A DNA stretch of 64,000 bases from DATELY01 sp035276085 (GCA_035276085.1 DATELY010000173.1:1-64000), one strand, 5' to 3'. Positions 20,330 to 29,341 are shown, counted from the stretch's first letter. The notes: generated by a model not told the origin, from the letters alone. Made by a program: numbers and translations.

Positions 20330-20424
20330 TCGGTGTTAAGGGCAAACCCGCTGAAAGGTGGGGACGCAAAGCCTCCGGTCTAAAGGATGTCATCGACATC
20401 CCATGACAGCGGGGTTGCCGGAAG
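20330..20424 (+). promoter_or_regulatory. c-di-GMP class I (GEMM-I) riboswitch aptamer 3
   Basis: AAGGGCAAACC, a P2 hairpin with a GAAA loop, GGGACGCAAAGCCTCCGG, a P3 stem GGATGTCATCGACATCC and CAGCGGGGTTGCCGG match the consensus; this copy is the closest of the three in its first strand. It lies about 145 nt after aptamer 2 and about 147 nt before the start codon of the lipoprotein gene. Confidence 0.95.
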
Positions 20425-20570
20425 AGTCGTCATGGACTCGAGCTCGAGTGCGCTGGCCCGCGCTTGCTGCTCAGTCGGATTCGCGGCTCTTGCGAACCGT
20501 CACGCCCAACGACATCGACTCGACCAAAAACACGTCGTGCCTGAGTACGACTGCGCGAAAGGTGTGAGTC

Positions 20571-22391
20571 ATGGGTGAAACGAACGCGTACTTGCGCAAG
20601 CTGCGGCTACCGGCCCTGGCGTTGATCTGCAGCACTGCATTGGCAGGCTGCTTCGATGACGGCTCCGGCGGCAGCGCCCAGAGCGCCGAAGCCACGGATC
20701 CTCCACCCGCCGCAGAAGTACCACCGCCGAACAATCCACCCGAAGTCACGGGACAGCCGGCGCCAGCGGTCGCCGCTGGAGAAGCCTATAGCTTCAAACC
20801 GGATGCGAGCGACGCCGATCAGGATTTCCTGGAATTCTCGATTACCGGAAAGCCTGAGTGGGCCACGTTCAGCACCGAAACCGGCGAGCTCACCGGTACG
20901 CCGACTGACACGGCCGTCGGTGATTCCGAAGACATCACGATCACCGTGACCGATGGTCGCGACACGCGTTCGATCGGACCGTTCAAGATCAAGGTCAACC
21001 CGCGCGGCAACGATTCGACACCCACGACCAACGCGGCGCCCACCATCAGCGGTGCCGCTGCTGCGTCCGTCGTGGTCGGTCAGGCCTATGCGTTCCAACC
21101 TGCTGCGGCCGACGCCGATGGCGACAAGCTGAGTTTCTCGATCTCGAACCGTCCGTCATGGGCGAGCTTCAGCACTTCCACAGGTCGCCTGTCCGGTACG
21201 CCGGCAGCAGCCAATGTCGCAACGTATTCCAACATCGTGGTCAGCGTCAGCGACGGCCACGTGACTGCTTCGCTGCCCGCGTTCGCGATTCAAGTCATTT
21301 CCAACAACCGTGCGCCGACGATCTCAGGCGCGCCGATGACGTCGGTGCAAGCCGGTCAGAGCTACACGTTCCAGCCTTCCGCGAGCGACGCCGACGGCAA
21401 CCCGCTCACGTACTCGATTGCAAACAAACCGAGCTGGGCGACCTTCAGCACGTCGACGGGCCGCTTGTCGGGCACGCCGGCTACGGCGAGTGTCGGCACG
21501 TACTCCAACATCGTGATCGGCGTGAGCGATGGACGCGCGTCGGCCTCGTTGTCCGCATTCGCAATCGCCGTTCAGTCTGCACCGAACCGCGCACCGACCA
21601 TCGGCGGCACACCCAGCACGAGCGCCAAGGTGGGTTCGGCCTACTCGTTCACGCCGAGCGGCGCCGACCAGGACAACGACACGCTCGCGTACACGATTCA
21701 GAATCGTCCGGCATGGGCCACGTTCAACACGGTGAACGGTGCCCTCACCGGTACGCCGTCCGCCAGCGGAACATTCAGCAACATCGTCATCAGCGTGAGC
21801 GACGGCAAGGCCAGCGCTTCGCTGCCTGCCTTCACGATCACCGCGTCCTCGAACGCAGCACCGACGATCAGCGGCTCGCCGGCAACGTCCGTGACGGTCG
21901 GTAACGCCTACTCGTTCCTGCCGACCGCAGCGGATCCAGAAGGCGACGCGCTCACCTTCAGCGTGCAGAACCTGCCGGCGTGGGCAACCTTCAACACGTC
22001 CACGGGTCGCATCAGCGGTGCGCCGCAAGTGGCTAACGTCGGCACATACAGCAACGTCGTGGTACGCGTGAGCGATGGCACGAACACCACATCGCTAAGT
22101 GCCTTCTCGATCGCTGTCGCGAACACGACGACCGGCAGCGCAACGTTGAGCTGGCAAGCGCCCACAGAGAACACCGATGGCAGCTCGTTGTCGGATCTCG
22201 CGGGCTATCGCATCGTCTACGGCACGAGCTCCAATGCGCTCAACCAGACCATCGAGATCTCGAACGCGAGCATCTCGAGCTACGTGATCAGCAATCTGGC
22301 CGCGGGTACGTACTACTTCGCCATCAAGGCTTACACGAATGCGGGCGCCGAGAGCGCGCAGTCGAACCTGGCGACGAAGACGATTCCGTAA
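20571..22391 (+). CDS. Lipoprotein with five putative Ig (He_PIG) repeats and FN3 domain
   Basis: A 606-residue protein whose signal sequence ends in the lipobox LAGC (Cys27), so it should be lipid-anchored, probably on the outer membrane. After an acidic/Pro-rich linker come five He_PIG-type repeats of 85-95 residues, each with an AYSFxPxAxDxDGD...WAxF...TGxLxGTP...VSDG pattern, then a C-terminal FN3-like domain (LSWQAPTENTDGS). It is a longer paralogue of the protein at 18745. A tandem pair of c-di-GMP riboswitches occupies its leader, implying a role in surface attachment or matrix building. The ATG at 20571 follows a GAAAGGTGTGA ribosome binding site. Confidence 0.87.
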   Translation: MGETNAYLRKLRLPALALICSTALAGCFDDGSGGSAQSAEATDPPPAAEVPPPNNPPEVTGQPAPAVAAGEAYSFKPDASDADQDFLEFSITGKPEWATFSTETGELTGTPTDTAVGDSEDITITVTDGRDTRSIGPFKIKVNPRGNDSTPTTNAAPTISGAAAASVVVGQAYAFQPAAADADGDKLSFSISNRPSWASFSTSTGRLSGTPAAANVATYSNIVVSVSDGHVTASLPAFAIQVISNNRAPTISGAPMTSVQAGQSYTFQPSASDADGNPLTYSIANKPSWATFSTSTGRLSGTPATASVGTYSNIVIGVSDGRASASLSAFAIAVQSAPNRAPTIGGTPSTSAKVGSAYSFTPSGADQDNDTLAYTIQNRPAWATFNTVNGALTGTPSASGTFSNIVISVSDGKASASLPAFTITASSNAAPTISGSPATSVTVGNAYSFLPTAADPEGDALTFSVQNLPAWATFNTSTGRISGAPQVANVGTYSNVVVRVSDGTNTTSLSAFSIAVANTTTGSATLSWQAPTENTDGSSLSDLAGYRIVYGTSSNALNQTIEISNASISSYVISNLAAGTYYFAIKAYTNAGAESAQSNLATKTIP

Positions 22392-22410
22392 GTAGAGGAC
22401 TCCCACGTCC

Positions 22411-22599
22411 AGTCCCCTCCCCTGCGCAGCGGGGGAGGGTTAGGGTGGGGGCAGGACGCGCCACCCGAGCTCATATCGGACACCCCCATCCTGTCCTGGC
22501 GCGCCACTTCCTCTGGTCGTTCTGATGTGCAGGACGCACGAATGGCGCGGGCGCATGGATGCGCAGGAGCGGCCCCCGCTTCGCAAGGGAAGGGACGCG
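22411..22599. repeat. GC-rich REP-like composite repeat, copy 1
   Basis: One end (22411-22455) contains the palindrome CCCCTCCCCTGCGCAGCGGG followed by GGAGGGTTAGGGTGGGGG. The other end (22572-22599) contains CCCCCGCTTCGCAAGGGAAG followed by GGACGCG. Both ends recur, in inverted overall orientation, at 55467-55564. No gene is seen in 22392-22684. Confidence 0.75.
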
Positions 22600-22684
22600 G
22601 GCTCACGCTTGAGCGCGCGCTCCAGACAGGGACAGCCAATACGGTAGATGCAGGAATCAGCGCTTCCCCAGCGCCTGGATGCAA

Positions 22685-24031
22685 TCACTCCGCCGTCGCC
22701 TCCGGCGCCTGCATCAGCTCAATCTCCCTTCTCAGCTTGCGCGCCGCATTCATCGCGGGAACCAGTTCATCGACGCGATCCAGCAACCGAGTCGCGTCAT
22801 CGAAACGATGATCGGCGATGGCGTGTTCGGCCGCGGCGATGCACGCCAATGCGAGCGCTTGCGTTTCTGTCGAGACGATTTCAGCTTGCGGAGATCGGGC
22901 GCGTGCGATTTGCAGCTGATCGAATGCGCTTGCACCCGCAGGTTCGATGAGCTGTCCTGCTTCGCGCCGTGCGCGAGCGATATCGAGAATGCCTTCGAGC
23001 TCTTTGGCCGCTGCCGTGGCGCGCGCATGCTCCAGTGCATCGATACCCGCCTGCAGATCGGGCAGCTCGAGATTCAACTCCCGGTCCAGCCCCACCGCTG
23101 CGTCGAGACGTCGTTGCGCAAGATCGAACTGACCTTCACCCACGGCCGCGCTCGCGCGCGTCAGCAACTGTTCTCCGATCGTCGTCGCGAGGATCGCGAT
23201 ACGCACATCATCCGGCGCAACGCTCGCCGCTTGCCGCACGGTGCGCATTGCATCGTTCAGCCGCCCTGTGTCCACCATGCGCTGCGTGTCTTGCAGCAGC
23301 TGATCCAATACGTCTGGCGCGCCGCGTTCTGCTGCGGCTGGCTTGGGCTGGGCGAGGGCTGCCGGTGGAGCGTGGAACTCTGCCTCTGCAACAGGCGGTC
23401 GAGCCTGCACGACGATCTCTGGCTTTGATGCCGCCTCTTCACGCAGTGACGAGAGGACAAATGCTCCCGCAGCAACGCCACCCATCACGCCCGCCACCCG
23501 CACGCTGTACTTGAACAGCTGTTGCCACAGTTTCGCGCGGACGAGCTCGCGCACCGTCGCAAGACCAATCGGTTCGCGCTCGTTGAGCTGGCGATGGCGC
23601 CGTGACGCCGCGTGCAGGAACTGCTGCGCGCGCCCGGGCGAAATCGGCTTGTGAAGATAGCGGTAGAGAACACCGCGCGTGAGCAGCTGCGCGACGGCGG
23701 ATTCGTCCTCGCGCCGGCCGGCAGCCATCAGCACGAGGTTGGGGAACTGAGCGGCAAGACGAGTGAGCAGCACGGCGACCTCGCCGCGCAGGCGTTCTAG
23801 ATCCACGAGCAGAATGCCGCAACGTCCTGAAACGAGGTGTTCCACGACTGCCTCGGCCGTCGCAGCGGGCCAGCACAACAGCTCGCCCTCGCCCGCTGTC
23901 TGCATCACTGCCAGCAGTGCGTGATCGGTGGAGAGAACGATCAGATCGATCGATGCGCGGGGCGGCGAGAGCTTCGTGACGTCGGCAGACGTGCCGCGCT
24001 CTGCCCGAATGGAATGCTTATGGACGGGCAC
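22685..24031 (-). CDS. Pseudo-receiver / membrane / repeat protein (paralogue of TonB chimera)
   Basis: A 448-residue protein starting at GTG 24031. Residues about 28-150 resemble a receiver (acceptor-like Asp in ILLVDLERL and Lys-Pro in YLHKPIS), though the N-terminal acidic pair is not standard (LSTDH). A hydrophobic segment (VRVAGVMGGVAAGAFVLSS) near residue 178 is a probable membrane helix, followed by Pro-rich linker and Ala-rich helical repeats (about 235-440). The architecture matches the protein at 11312-13318 except that the TonB domain is absent. It is the last gene of a minus-strand set with the CheA/CheY/CheX module. Confidence 0.78.
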   Translation of the reverse strand: MPVHKHSIRAERGTSADVTKLSPPRASIDLIVLSTDHALLAVMQTAGEGELLCWPAATAEAVVEHLVSGRCGILLVDLERLRGEVAVLLTRLAAQFPNLVLMAAGRREDESAVAQLLTRGVLYRYLHKPISPGRAQQFLHAASRRHRQLNEREPIGLATVRELVRAKLWQQLFKYSVRVAGVMGGVAAGAFVLSSLREEAASKPEIVVQARPPVAEAEFHAPPAALAQPKPAAAERGAPDVLDQLLQDTQRMVDTGRLNDAMRTVRQAASVAPDDVRIAILATTIGEQLLTRASAAVGEGQFDLAQRRLDAAVGLDRELNLELPDLQAGIDALEHARATAAAKELEGILDIARARREAGQLIEPAGASAFDQLQIARARSPQAEIVSTETQALALACIAAAEHAIADHRFDDATRLLDRVDELVPAMNAARKLRREIELMQAPEATAE

Positions 24032-24064
24032 GGCGGCACGCGCATGAACCCAGCGTGTCGCCCG

Positions 24065-24514
24065 TTACTCCAGGCAAACAACGAGCTGCGCGGAGTGACT
24101 GCGCCAGTTGATCGGAATCACGAACGAACGCATGTTTTCCGGCGGAGCGACCTTGTCCGGCTCGCCAGCGACGACCTGCGGTACGGAGATCATGAAGTCC
24201 TTGCCGAAGTCGCGGCGCGCGTTGCCCGAGATGGTGTTGGCCACTTCGCCGACCAGATCGCGCATGTTTTCTTCCGTCAGCTCCGTTTCACCCATTCGCA
24301 TCAGCATGACCGTGAGCATGGGGCGCGAAGCCGTGAAGTAGACGATGCCGCGGCGTTTGCCCGCGATACTGATCAGGCCGGTGAACTCCTGCACGGTCGG
24401 CCGTCCTTCTTGCACGATGTACGGCGAGCCGACGGAGGCCGGCTGATTCGCAGCGGTCTCGAAGTAGTGCGTCGTGCCTTCGACAAACGTCTCGAGTTCA
24501 ACTTTAGTCATCAT
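24065..24514 (-). CDS. CheX-type chemotaxis phosphatase
   Basis: A 149-residue protein of the CheX/CheC family, which dephosphorylates CheY-like receivers. The helix ENMRDLVGEVANTISGNAR has the family E...GN..N-type active-site pattern (Glu and Asn), and the protein is close to the usual CheX length. The ATG at 24514 (or 24511) has GAGGGG eight to eleven bases upstream and overlaps the end of the CheY gene. Its likely substrate is that neighbouring CheY. Confidence 0.85.
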   Translation of the reverse strand: MMTKVELETFVEGTTHYFETAANQPASVGSPYIVQEGRPTVQEFTGLISIAGKRRGIVYFTASRPMLTVMLMRMGETELTEENMRDLVGEVANTISGNARRDFGKDFMISVPQVVAGEPDKVAPPENMRSFVIPINWRSHSAQLVVCLE

Positions 24515-24920
24515 TACCTGCACCCCTCAACAGTTCTTCCAGCGCTTCCGTGAGCTGGCGATCCGTGAATGGTTTGCACAAGAAGCCGTTGGCACCGCGT
24601 TTGAGTGCTTCGATCGCGGTGGCCTTGTCCGACAGAGCGGAGATCACCAGGATCAAAACGTCAGGTTTGATCTTCACGAGATTCTCGACGCATTCGATGC
24701 CGTCCATTTCCGGCATCGTGATGTCCATCGTCACGACGTCCGCGGGTTCCTTGCGGAAAGCTTCGACGGCGAGCTTGCCGTTCGCCGCGGTCGCAATCAC
24801 GTGCAAGCGATCGATCTTCAGCTCGCGCTCGATCTTGCGACGAATGATGTTGGAATCGTCACAGATCATGAGCTTGAGCTTATTGTTCGTCAACGGTTGG
24901 GCCTGAGCGCTGGCAGCCAT
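24504..24920 (-). CDS. CheY-like response regulator
   Basis: A 138-residue single receiver domain with all key residues: acidic pair in MICDDSN, acceptor Asp in VTMDITMPEMDG, Ser in VISALS and Lys-Pro in FLCKPF. It starts at ATG 24920, 20 bp after the kinase gene, with a GAGGGAC site. The frame remains open upstream but overlaps the kinase gene. It is expected to take phosphate from the CheA-like kinase and lose it to CheX. Confidence 0.92.
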   Translation of the reverse strand: MAASAQAQPLTNNKLKLMICDDSNIIRRKIERELKIDRLHVIATAANGKLAVEAFRKEPADVVTMDITMPEMDGIECVENLVKIKPDVLILVISALSDKATAIEALKRGANGFLCKPFTDRQLTEALEELLRGAGNDD

Positions 24921-24940
24921 TGGTGTCCCTCTTTTTGGTA

Positions 24941-27187
24941 TTAAGCGGCAACGGCGCGTGTCGTCGCCGGCAACCAAATCTTGAACTTCGAGAAGCGTCC
25001 GCCGGCCGAAGCCAGCCCCACGCGTCCGCCCAGTTCGGCCACGAGAATGCGCACCAGGTCCATCCCGGCGCCGCGGCCGGCATCCGTGGTGACCTTGTCC
25101 GCCGTCGAGAAGCCCGGCCGGAAAATGAGCGCCATCGTCTGGCGCGGATCGAGCAGTGCAGCTTCGGCGGGCGTGATCACGCCACGCTCGATCGCCACCT
25201 GCTTGATGCGTTCCAGCTGCAAGCCGCGGCCGTCGTCTTGCACGACGAGCTCGAAACCATCGTTGCGCTTCGCAAACTCCACTGCGAGCGTGCCGGCTTC
25301 CGGCTTCTGTGCAGACGTGCGTTCGCTGGGTTCCTCGATGCCATGCACGACGGCATTTCGAACCAGCTGAATCGAAATGTCCTTGACGGCGCGCTTGTAC
25401 GCCTCCGGCACTTGATCGAGACCCGTGCAACGCAGTTCCACTCGCTTGGAATGGCTGCTGGCGATGCGCTCGGCCAGGCTGTTCAGCGTTTGATCGAGTC
25501 CGCTCGCACCGCCGGTTGCCGTCGTCTCGCCATCGGCGACGTCGACAGCGATCTCGTCTTCCTTGCCGGCAAGCCATGCATCCACTTTCGCTGCATCGAC
25601 CTTCTCGTTGTTCTTGCTACGACGCGAGGCGATCGCCTGGTGCAGATCCATCAAGCGGCCCAACATCTCGCGCACTTGCGCCAAGTGAGCAAACAGATCG
25701 TCGAGCTTCACGACGAGCGGCAGGAAGTCGCTGCCCGACAGCGTCGGCCGGCTCTTGAGTTCATTCAGCGATTCTTCGAACGCGTGGGCGCGCTGTTCCA
25801 CGGTCTTCAGACCGAGCGCCGCCGCTTCACCCTTGACCGCGTGCACCTGACGGTAGATGCCGTCGATCTTGGCGCGGAACGCTGCTTCTTCGCGTGCAGG
25901 CTCCTTCAGGATCGAGTTCACCATCTTCAGCGACACATCGGCATCCGTGAGGAAGCTCGTGAGCTGATCGGGCTCGACGTGCAGGATGCGCAACAACAGA
26001 TCGAGCTGCGCCTGCGCCTTTTCCTGCGATTCCTGCAGTTCGTGCGAGAGCATCACGCGCTTGGTGACATCGTTCACCGTCACGAGCAGATGCGACAACG
26101 CGCCTTCCGATTTCACGCGCGTGAAGTCGAATTCGAGGAAGTGCGTGTCGAAGCCGCCGTTCGGATTGTCGAAGTGCACTTCGACTTCATTGAGCGGGTT
26201 GATCGTCTTGACGAGCTTCTCGTTCACGCGCTCGCCCCACAGCAGCGCCACGTAGTCCATGGCGGTCCGCAGCGTCTTGTCCGGCACGATGTTGCGCAGG
26301 AGCTGATCGAACGTCACGCCGGTGAGATCTTCGCGGCGGAAGATGGTGGCGAGCGCCATCGAGCGCTCGGTACCGATCTTCAGATCGCGGTCGAGCAGGA
26401 ACAGACCTTCGTTCACCGTACGCAGGATATCTTCGGTTTCCTTGCGCGCGCGATTGGAGATGAGCTCGTCCTTGCGCAGGTTGCGTGCGAAGTAGAAGAA
26501 GATGGAGAGCAGCATCGCCAGCGAGACGAGCACGCCTGCGACCTGCACGATACGCAGAGACTGCGCCAGCGACTGGTTGCTTGCTTCGAGCGTCGCGGTC
26601 AGCTCCGATCCGACCTTCGCGAGCTTGGGCTGAGCGTCGGCTCCGGTCTTGTTCAGCTCGGTGAGCGCCGATTGCAGACGCTTGCCGCGCGGGCTGTAGG
26701 CATCGGTGGTTGCAGCGGCTTTTGGATCTTGTGCGGCTGTCGCATAGGGAGAGCCGCTGAAGCGCAGCACAGGCTCGAGCTTCGTCTTGTAGACCTGCCA
26801 GATCTTGGAGGCGCTCTGCAGTTGTGCTTGAGCGGCATCCGCGCGTAGCGCGCCGACCGCGAGCACTTTGCCGCTTTCGTCGACGACGTTGCCGCCGTTC
26901 TGCATGCCGTTCAGGGCTTCGTCATAGGCACTGGCGGTGCGGCGCAGATCATCGAGGGCACCGCTGATGTCTTCGCCAGCGGCGAGTTTGGATGCGAGCA
27001 AGCGAGCGCTGTCGTGCACCGTACGCGGCTGCATGCGCTGCTGCGCCGCGTACTTCACCGCCACACCCGTGGAAGCGAGTCGACCCGCCAGATTGAAATT
27101 CAGGGTTAGCACTACGGCCACAAACAGCAGAAACACTGCGTTTGCGATCACGATGCTCTTGAAGCGACCCAGATCCAGAATATTCAT
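24941..27187 (-). CDS. Membrane-bound CheA-like histidine kinase with PilJ-type sensor
   Basis: A 748-residue protein with two transmembrane helices (IVIANAVFLLFVAVVL near 12-30 and VQVAGVLVSLAMLLSIFFYF near 215-235) framing a periplasmic region that begins with a PilJ-like pattern (AAQQRMQPRTVHDSARLLA). A PAS-like region follows (about 245-365), then an Hpt-like helix bundle with His in VHAVKGEAAALGL, and a CheA-type HATPase (QLVRNAVVHGIE, DDGRGL, GRGAGMDLV). There is no CheW-like domain. Phosphotransfer to the adjacent CheY is inferred. It is the first gene of the minus-strand operon. Confidence 0.87.
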   Translation of the reverse strand: MNILDLGRFKSIVIANAVFLLFVAVVLTLNFNLAGRLASTGVAVKYAAQQRMQPRTVHDSARLLASKLAAGEDISGALDDLRRTASAYDEALNGMQNGGNVVDESGKVLAVGALRADAAQAQLQSASKIWQVYKTKLEPVLRFSGSPYATAAQDPKAAATTDAYSPRGKRLQSALTELNKTGADAQPKLAKVGSELTATLEASNQSLAQSLRIVQVAGVLVSLAMLLSIFFYFARNLRKDELISNRARKETEDILRTVNEGLFLLDRDLKIGTERSMALATIFRREDLTGVTFDQLLRNIVPDKTLRTAMDYVALLWGERVNEKLVKTINPLNEVEVHFDNPNGGFDTHFLEFDFTRVKSEGALSHLLVTVNDVTKRVMLSHELQESQEKAQAQLDLLLRILHVEPDQLTSFLTDADVSLKMVNSILKEPAREEAAFRAKIDGIYRQVHAVKGEAAALGLKTVEQRAHAFEESLNELKSRPTLSGSDFLPLVVKLDDLFAHLAQVREMLGRLMDLHQAIASRRSKNNEKVDAAKVDAWLAGKEDEIAVDVADGETTATGGASGLDQTLNSLAERIASSHSKRVELRCTGLDQVPEAYKRAVKDISIQLVRNAVVHGIEEPSERTSAQKPEAGTLAVEFAKRNDGFELVVQDDGRGLQLERIKQVAIERGVITPAEAALLDPRQTMALIFRPGFSTADKVTTDAGRGAGMDLVRILVAELGGRVGLASAGGRFSKFKIWLPATTRAVAA

Positions 27188-27839
27188 GCCACCGTTCCCC
27201 TTGAGCTCTGTACCGGGCCGCGTCTGCGCTACCGGTCTCGTCCGTCAGCCGTGATGTTGTTGCTTCGAGTCGAATTGCGCCTTGCCTGCACCCTATCGAA
27301 TCAGCGACGGATATCTTGACAATGTGACGCCCTGGAGACGCTCGAACCAGTTCCCGTTTTCCGCTTGGCAAAGCATGAGCCAGTTCATACTTTTGCGGAG
27401 GATTGCCATTAAAGCCTAGTTGGGAATGAGCCGAAATCTTATCGGTCGTTCCCTGTTCCGGCCGCGGCGGCTGCGTGTAAGGAGAACTAGTTCAGCTATC
27501 GGCAGAGCCGGTGCTGTCTCCACTTGCGCACACAGAACCCTTGCAGCTGTCATTCGGGTGCTCGGGCCGTGAGCCCGAGCCGGGATGGACCACCCCCGTC
27601 GCCCCTTCCCAGGCTGTCACGCCGGTGCAACATCGAGCCGCGTAGGCATCCGCACGGCGATCTCTGCTCACTGGAAATCAGCTGCCGCGCCACTTCTTGC
27701 GATCGCTGCATTTGTGCCACAGACGCAGTCACGCAATCGCTCGTGCTGCGTAGCGCTGGAACACGCGTGAGGAGTGCCTCGACAGGCGATATTCCTGCCC
27801 GCATGATCGGCCGCCCTCCTGCCAAGGTGTGTCGACCCT
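27188..27839. other. 650-bp intergenic region between divergent genes
   Basis: No convincing coding sequence. It contains an 8-bp hairpin GCTCGGGC/GCCCGAGC (27560-27580) and, on the plus strand at 27410-27437, a TAAAG-N15-GCCGAAAT arrangement resembling a sigma-28 promoter but one base off the usual TAAA-N15-GCCGATAA spacing. It must hold promoters for the kinase operon and the gene at 27840. Confidence 0.45.
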
Positions 27840-28316
27840 ATGAGCTCGTCGTTCGCGTTCCAGTCGCACGTCGCGCAGTCCCAGCGGCGATTTTTGGAAG
27901 CGCTGGTGTTCTTCAACGCCTGTCAGGGACGCGTCATGGATTGCATCGCCGAGGCCGTGGAGCGTTTCGGCACACCGGAGATCGTCGATGAAGGGCCGCG
28001 TTTGAGCATGCGGGTGGGCGGTCGAGACGATGTGCAGTGCCTGTTCGCCGTGGAGTCGGCTACCGGGCGCCCGGTAGGTGTAGCGCTCTACATCCGACCC
28101 GATCTCGAGCACATCACTGTGCTGCACCTGTCCATCTCGAGCGAATACGCCACGGGAGGCTTGAAGGCTGGCGAACAGTTGCTGTTGCGCCTGTTGCGCG
28201 AGCTGCGCCGCTCGACGCGTAAAGTAAAGGGCGTACGCCGTGTCGAGTTGTATTACCTTACGGGTCGTTCCAACAGCGCTCGGACGCGCGTGACCGCCGA
28301 GCGCAGCACTGCCTGA
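27840..28316 (+). CDS. Conserved-looking hypothetical protein
   Basis: A 158-residue protein of unknown function. It shows an N-terminal helix (QSQRRFLEALVFFNACQG), a central beta-rich region (GRPVGVALYIRPDLEHITVLHLSISSEYA) and a helix with basic residues (AGEQLLLRLLRELRRSTRKVKG) followed by a strand ending VELYYL. The strand-helix-strand order is loosely reminiscent of an acetyltransferase fold, but no diagnostic motif is visible. It begins at ATG 27840 and ends 44 bp before the next gene, with which it may be co-transcribed. Confidence 0.6.
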   Translation: MSSSFAFQSHVAQSQRRFLEALVFFNACQGRVMDCIAEAVERFGTPEIVDEGPRLSMRVGGRDDVQCLFAVESATGRPVGVALYIRPDLEHITVLHLSISSEYATGGLKAGEQLLLRLLRELRRSTRKVKGVRRVELYYLTGRSNSARTRVTAERSTA

Positions 28317-28360
28317 TCATTTCCTTGGCGATCTCAGAGCTCGACCATCGCCCGCAGCGT

Positions 28361-29341
28361 ATGCGGGTCTTACTGCCGCGCTTCGCGCGTATCGGCTGCG
28401 TGCTCGTGTCAGTCGCCTTCGTGTTCGGCTTGCTCGGTGCGCGTTGGTGGCTGTTCGACCTGTGCGCACATTTTCGTGTGCAGTACGGCTATGCGCTGCT
28501 GGTCTGTGCGGTGCTCCTCACGCTGTTTCGTGACTTCCGCTGGTCGATTCCAGCGTGGATTGCGGCCGTCTGGATCTCATGGCCCCACGCGCTGAGCCTG
28601 CCAGATGTGGATGCAGCCGCAAGCGTGGCGGCGCAAGATCAACCCACGTTCAAAGTACTCACGTTGAACGCGTGGTATCGCAATCACGATACCGCGCGAG
28701 TGGCGCGGTACCTCGCCACCTCGGACGCTGATGTCATTCTCGTGCAGGAGTTCGACGGCAAGCGCATGCGCGAGCTCGTCGACGCACTACCGTCGTATCC
28801 TCACGCTGCATTGGCTGCAGCGGCAGATCGCCGTGGCGCGGCGATACTGAGTCGCTGGCCCATCGAGAGCTCACAGCCGCTGCCGCTCGCCAATGCCAGA
28901 CGGCATGCGCAATGGGCGCTCGTGCGCTGGCATTCGATGCCTGTGCAAGTCGTCGCCGTTCATCTGCCATGGCCGCTGGGCCCCCGCGTCAGTCGTGAAC
29001 GCAATCAACAGTTGCGTGAGTTGTCGCAGTGGATGCGCCAAGCGGACGGGCCGGTGGTGGTCGGCGGAGATTTCAATCTATCTCCCTGGTCGCCGCACTT
29101 CGATGCAGCCCTGGAGCTGGCGAACGCTCGCGACGCAATCGGAAGTCGGCCGGGAATGAGCACCTGGCCGACACAGTTCCCGCCGCTCGGCATCCAGATC
29201 GATCACTGCCTGATATCGCACGAGTGGCAGGTGATGCGTATCGCTCGCGGTCCCCGTGTGGGATCGGATCACTACCCCGTGCTGGTGGAGCTGCGGCTCG
29301 ACTCGCCGAACGCTACTCCTCGCGCACCACGCGGCGGATGA
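28361..29341 (+). CDS. Membrane-anchored endonuclease/exonuclease/phosphatase-family protein
   Basis: A 326-residue protein from the ATG at 28361 (a TTG at 28325 is possible). Three hydrophobic segments (about residues 8-95) precede an EEP domain. The fold signatures are LTLNAWYRN, ILVQEFDG with the metal-binding Glu, GGDFNLSPWS, and GSDHYPVLVEL with the catalytic Asp-His. Proteins of this build are common and of uncertain substrate (DNA, phosphoinositide or sphingomyelin-like). The 3' end overlaps the convergent NYN gene by 29 bp. Confidence 0.85.
   Translation: MRVLLPRFARIGCVLVSVAFVFGLLGARWWLFDLCAHFRVQYGYALLVCAVLLTLFRDFRWSIPAWIAAVWISWPHALSLPDVDAAASVAAQDQPTFKVLTLNAWYRNHDTARVARYLATSDADVILVQEFDGKRMRELVDALPSYPHAALAAAADRRGAAILSRWPIESSQPLPLANARRHAQWALVRWHSMPVQVVAVHLPWPLGPRVSRERNQQLRELSQWMRQADGPVVVGGDFNLSPWSPHFDAALELANARDAIGSRPGMSTWPTQFPPLGIQIDHCLISHEWQVMRIARGPRVGSDHYPVLVELRLDSPNATPRAPRGG

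Noticed and set aside
20432..20578. Short frame starting inside the leader after aptamer 3 and running into the start of the lipoprotein gene
   Set aside because: No clear ribosome binding site and no recognisable sequence. It could be a leader peptide, but nothing supports this over chance.
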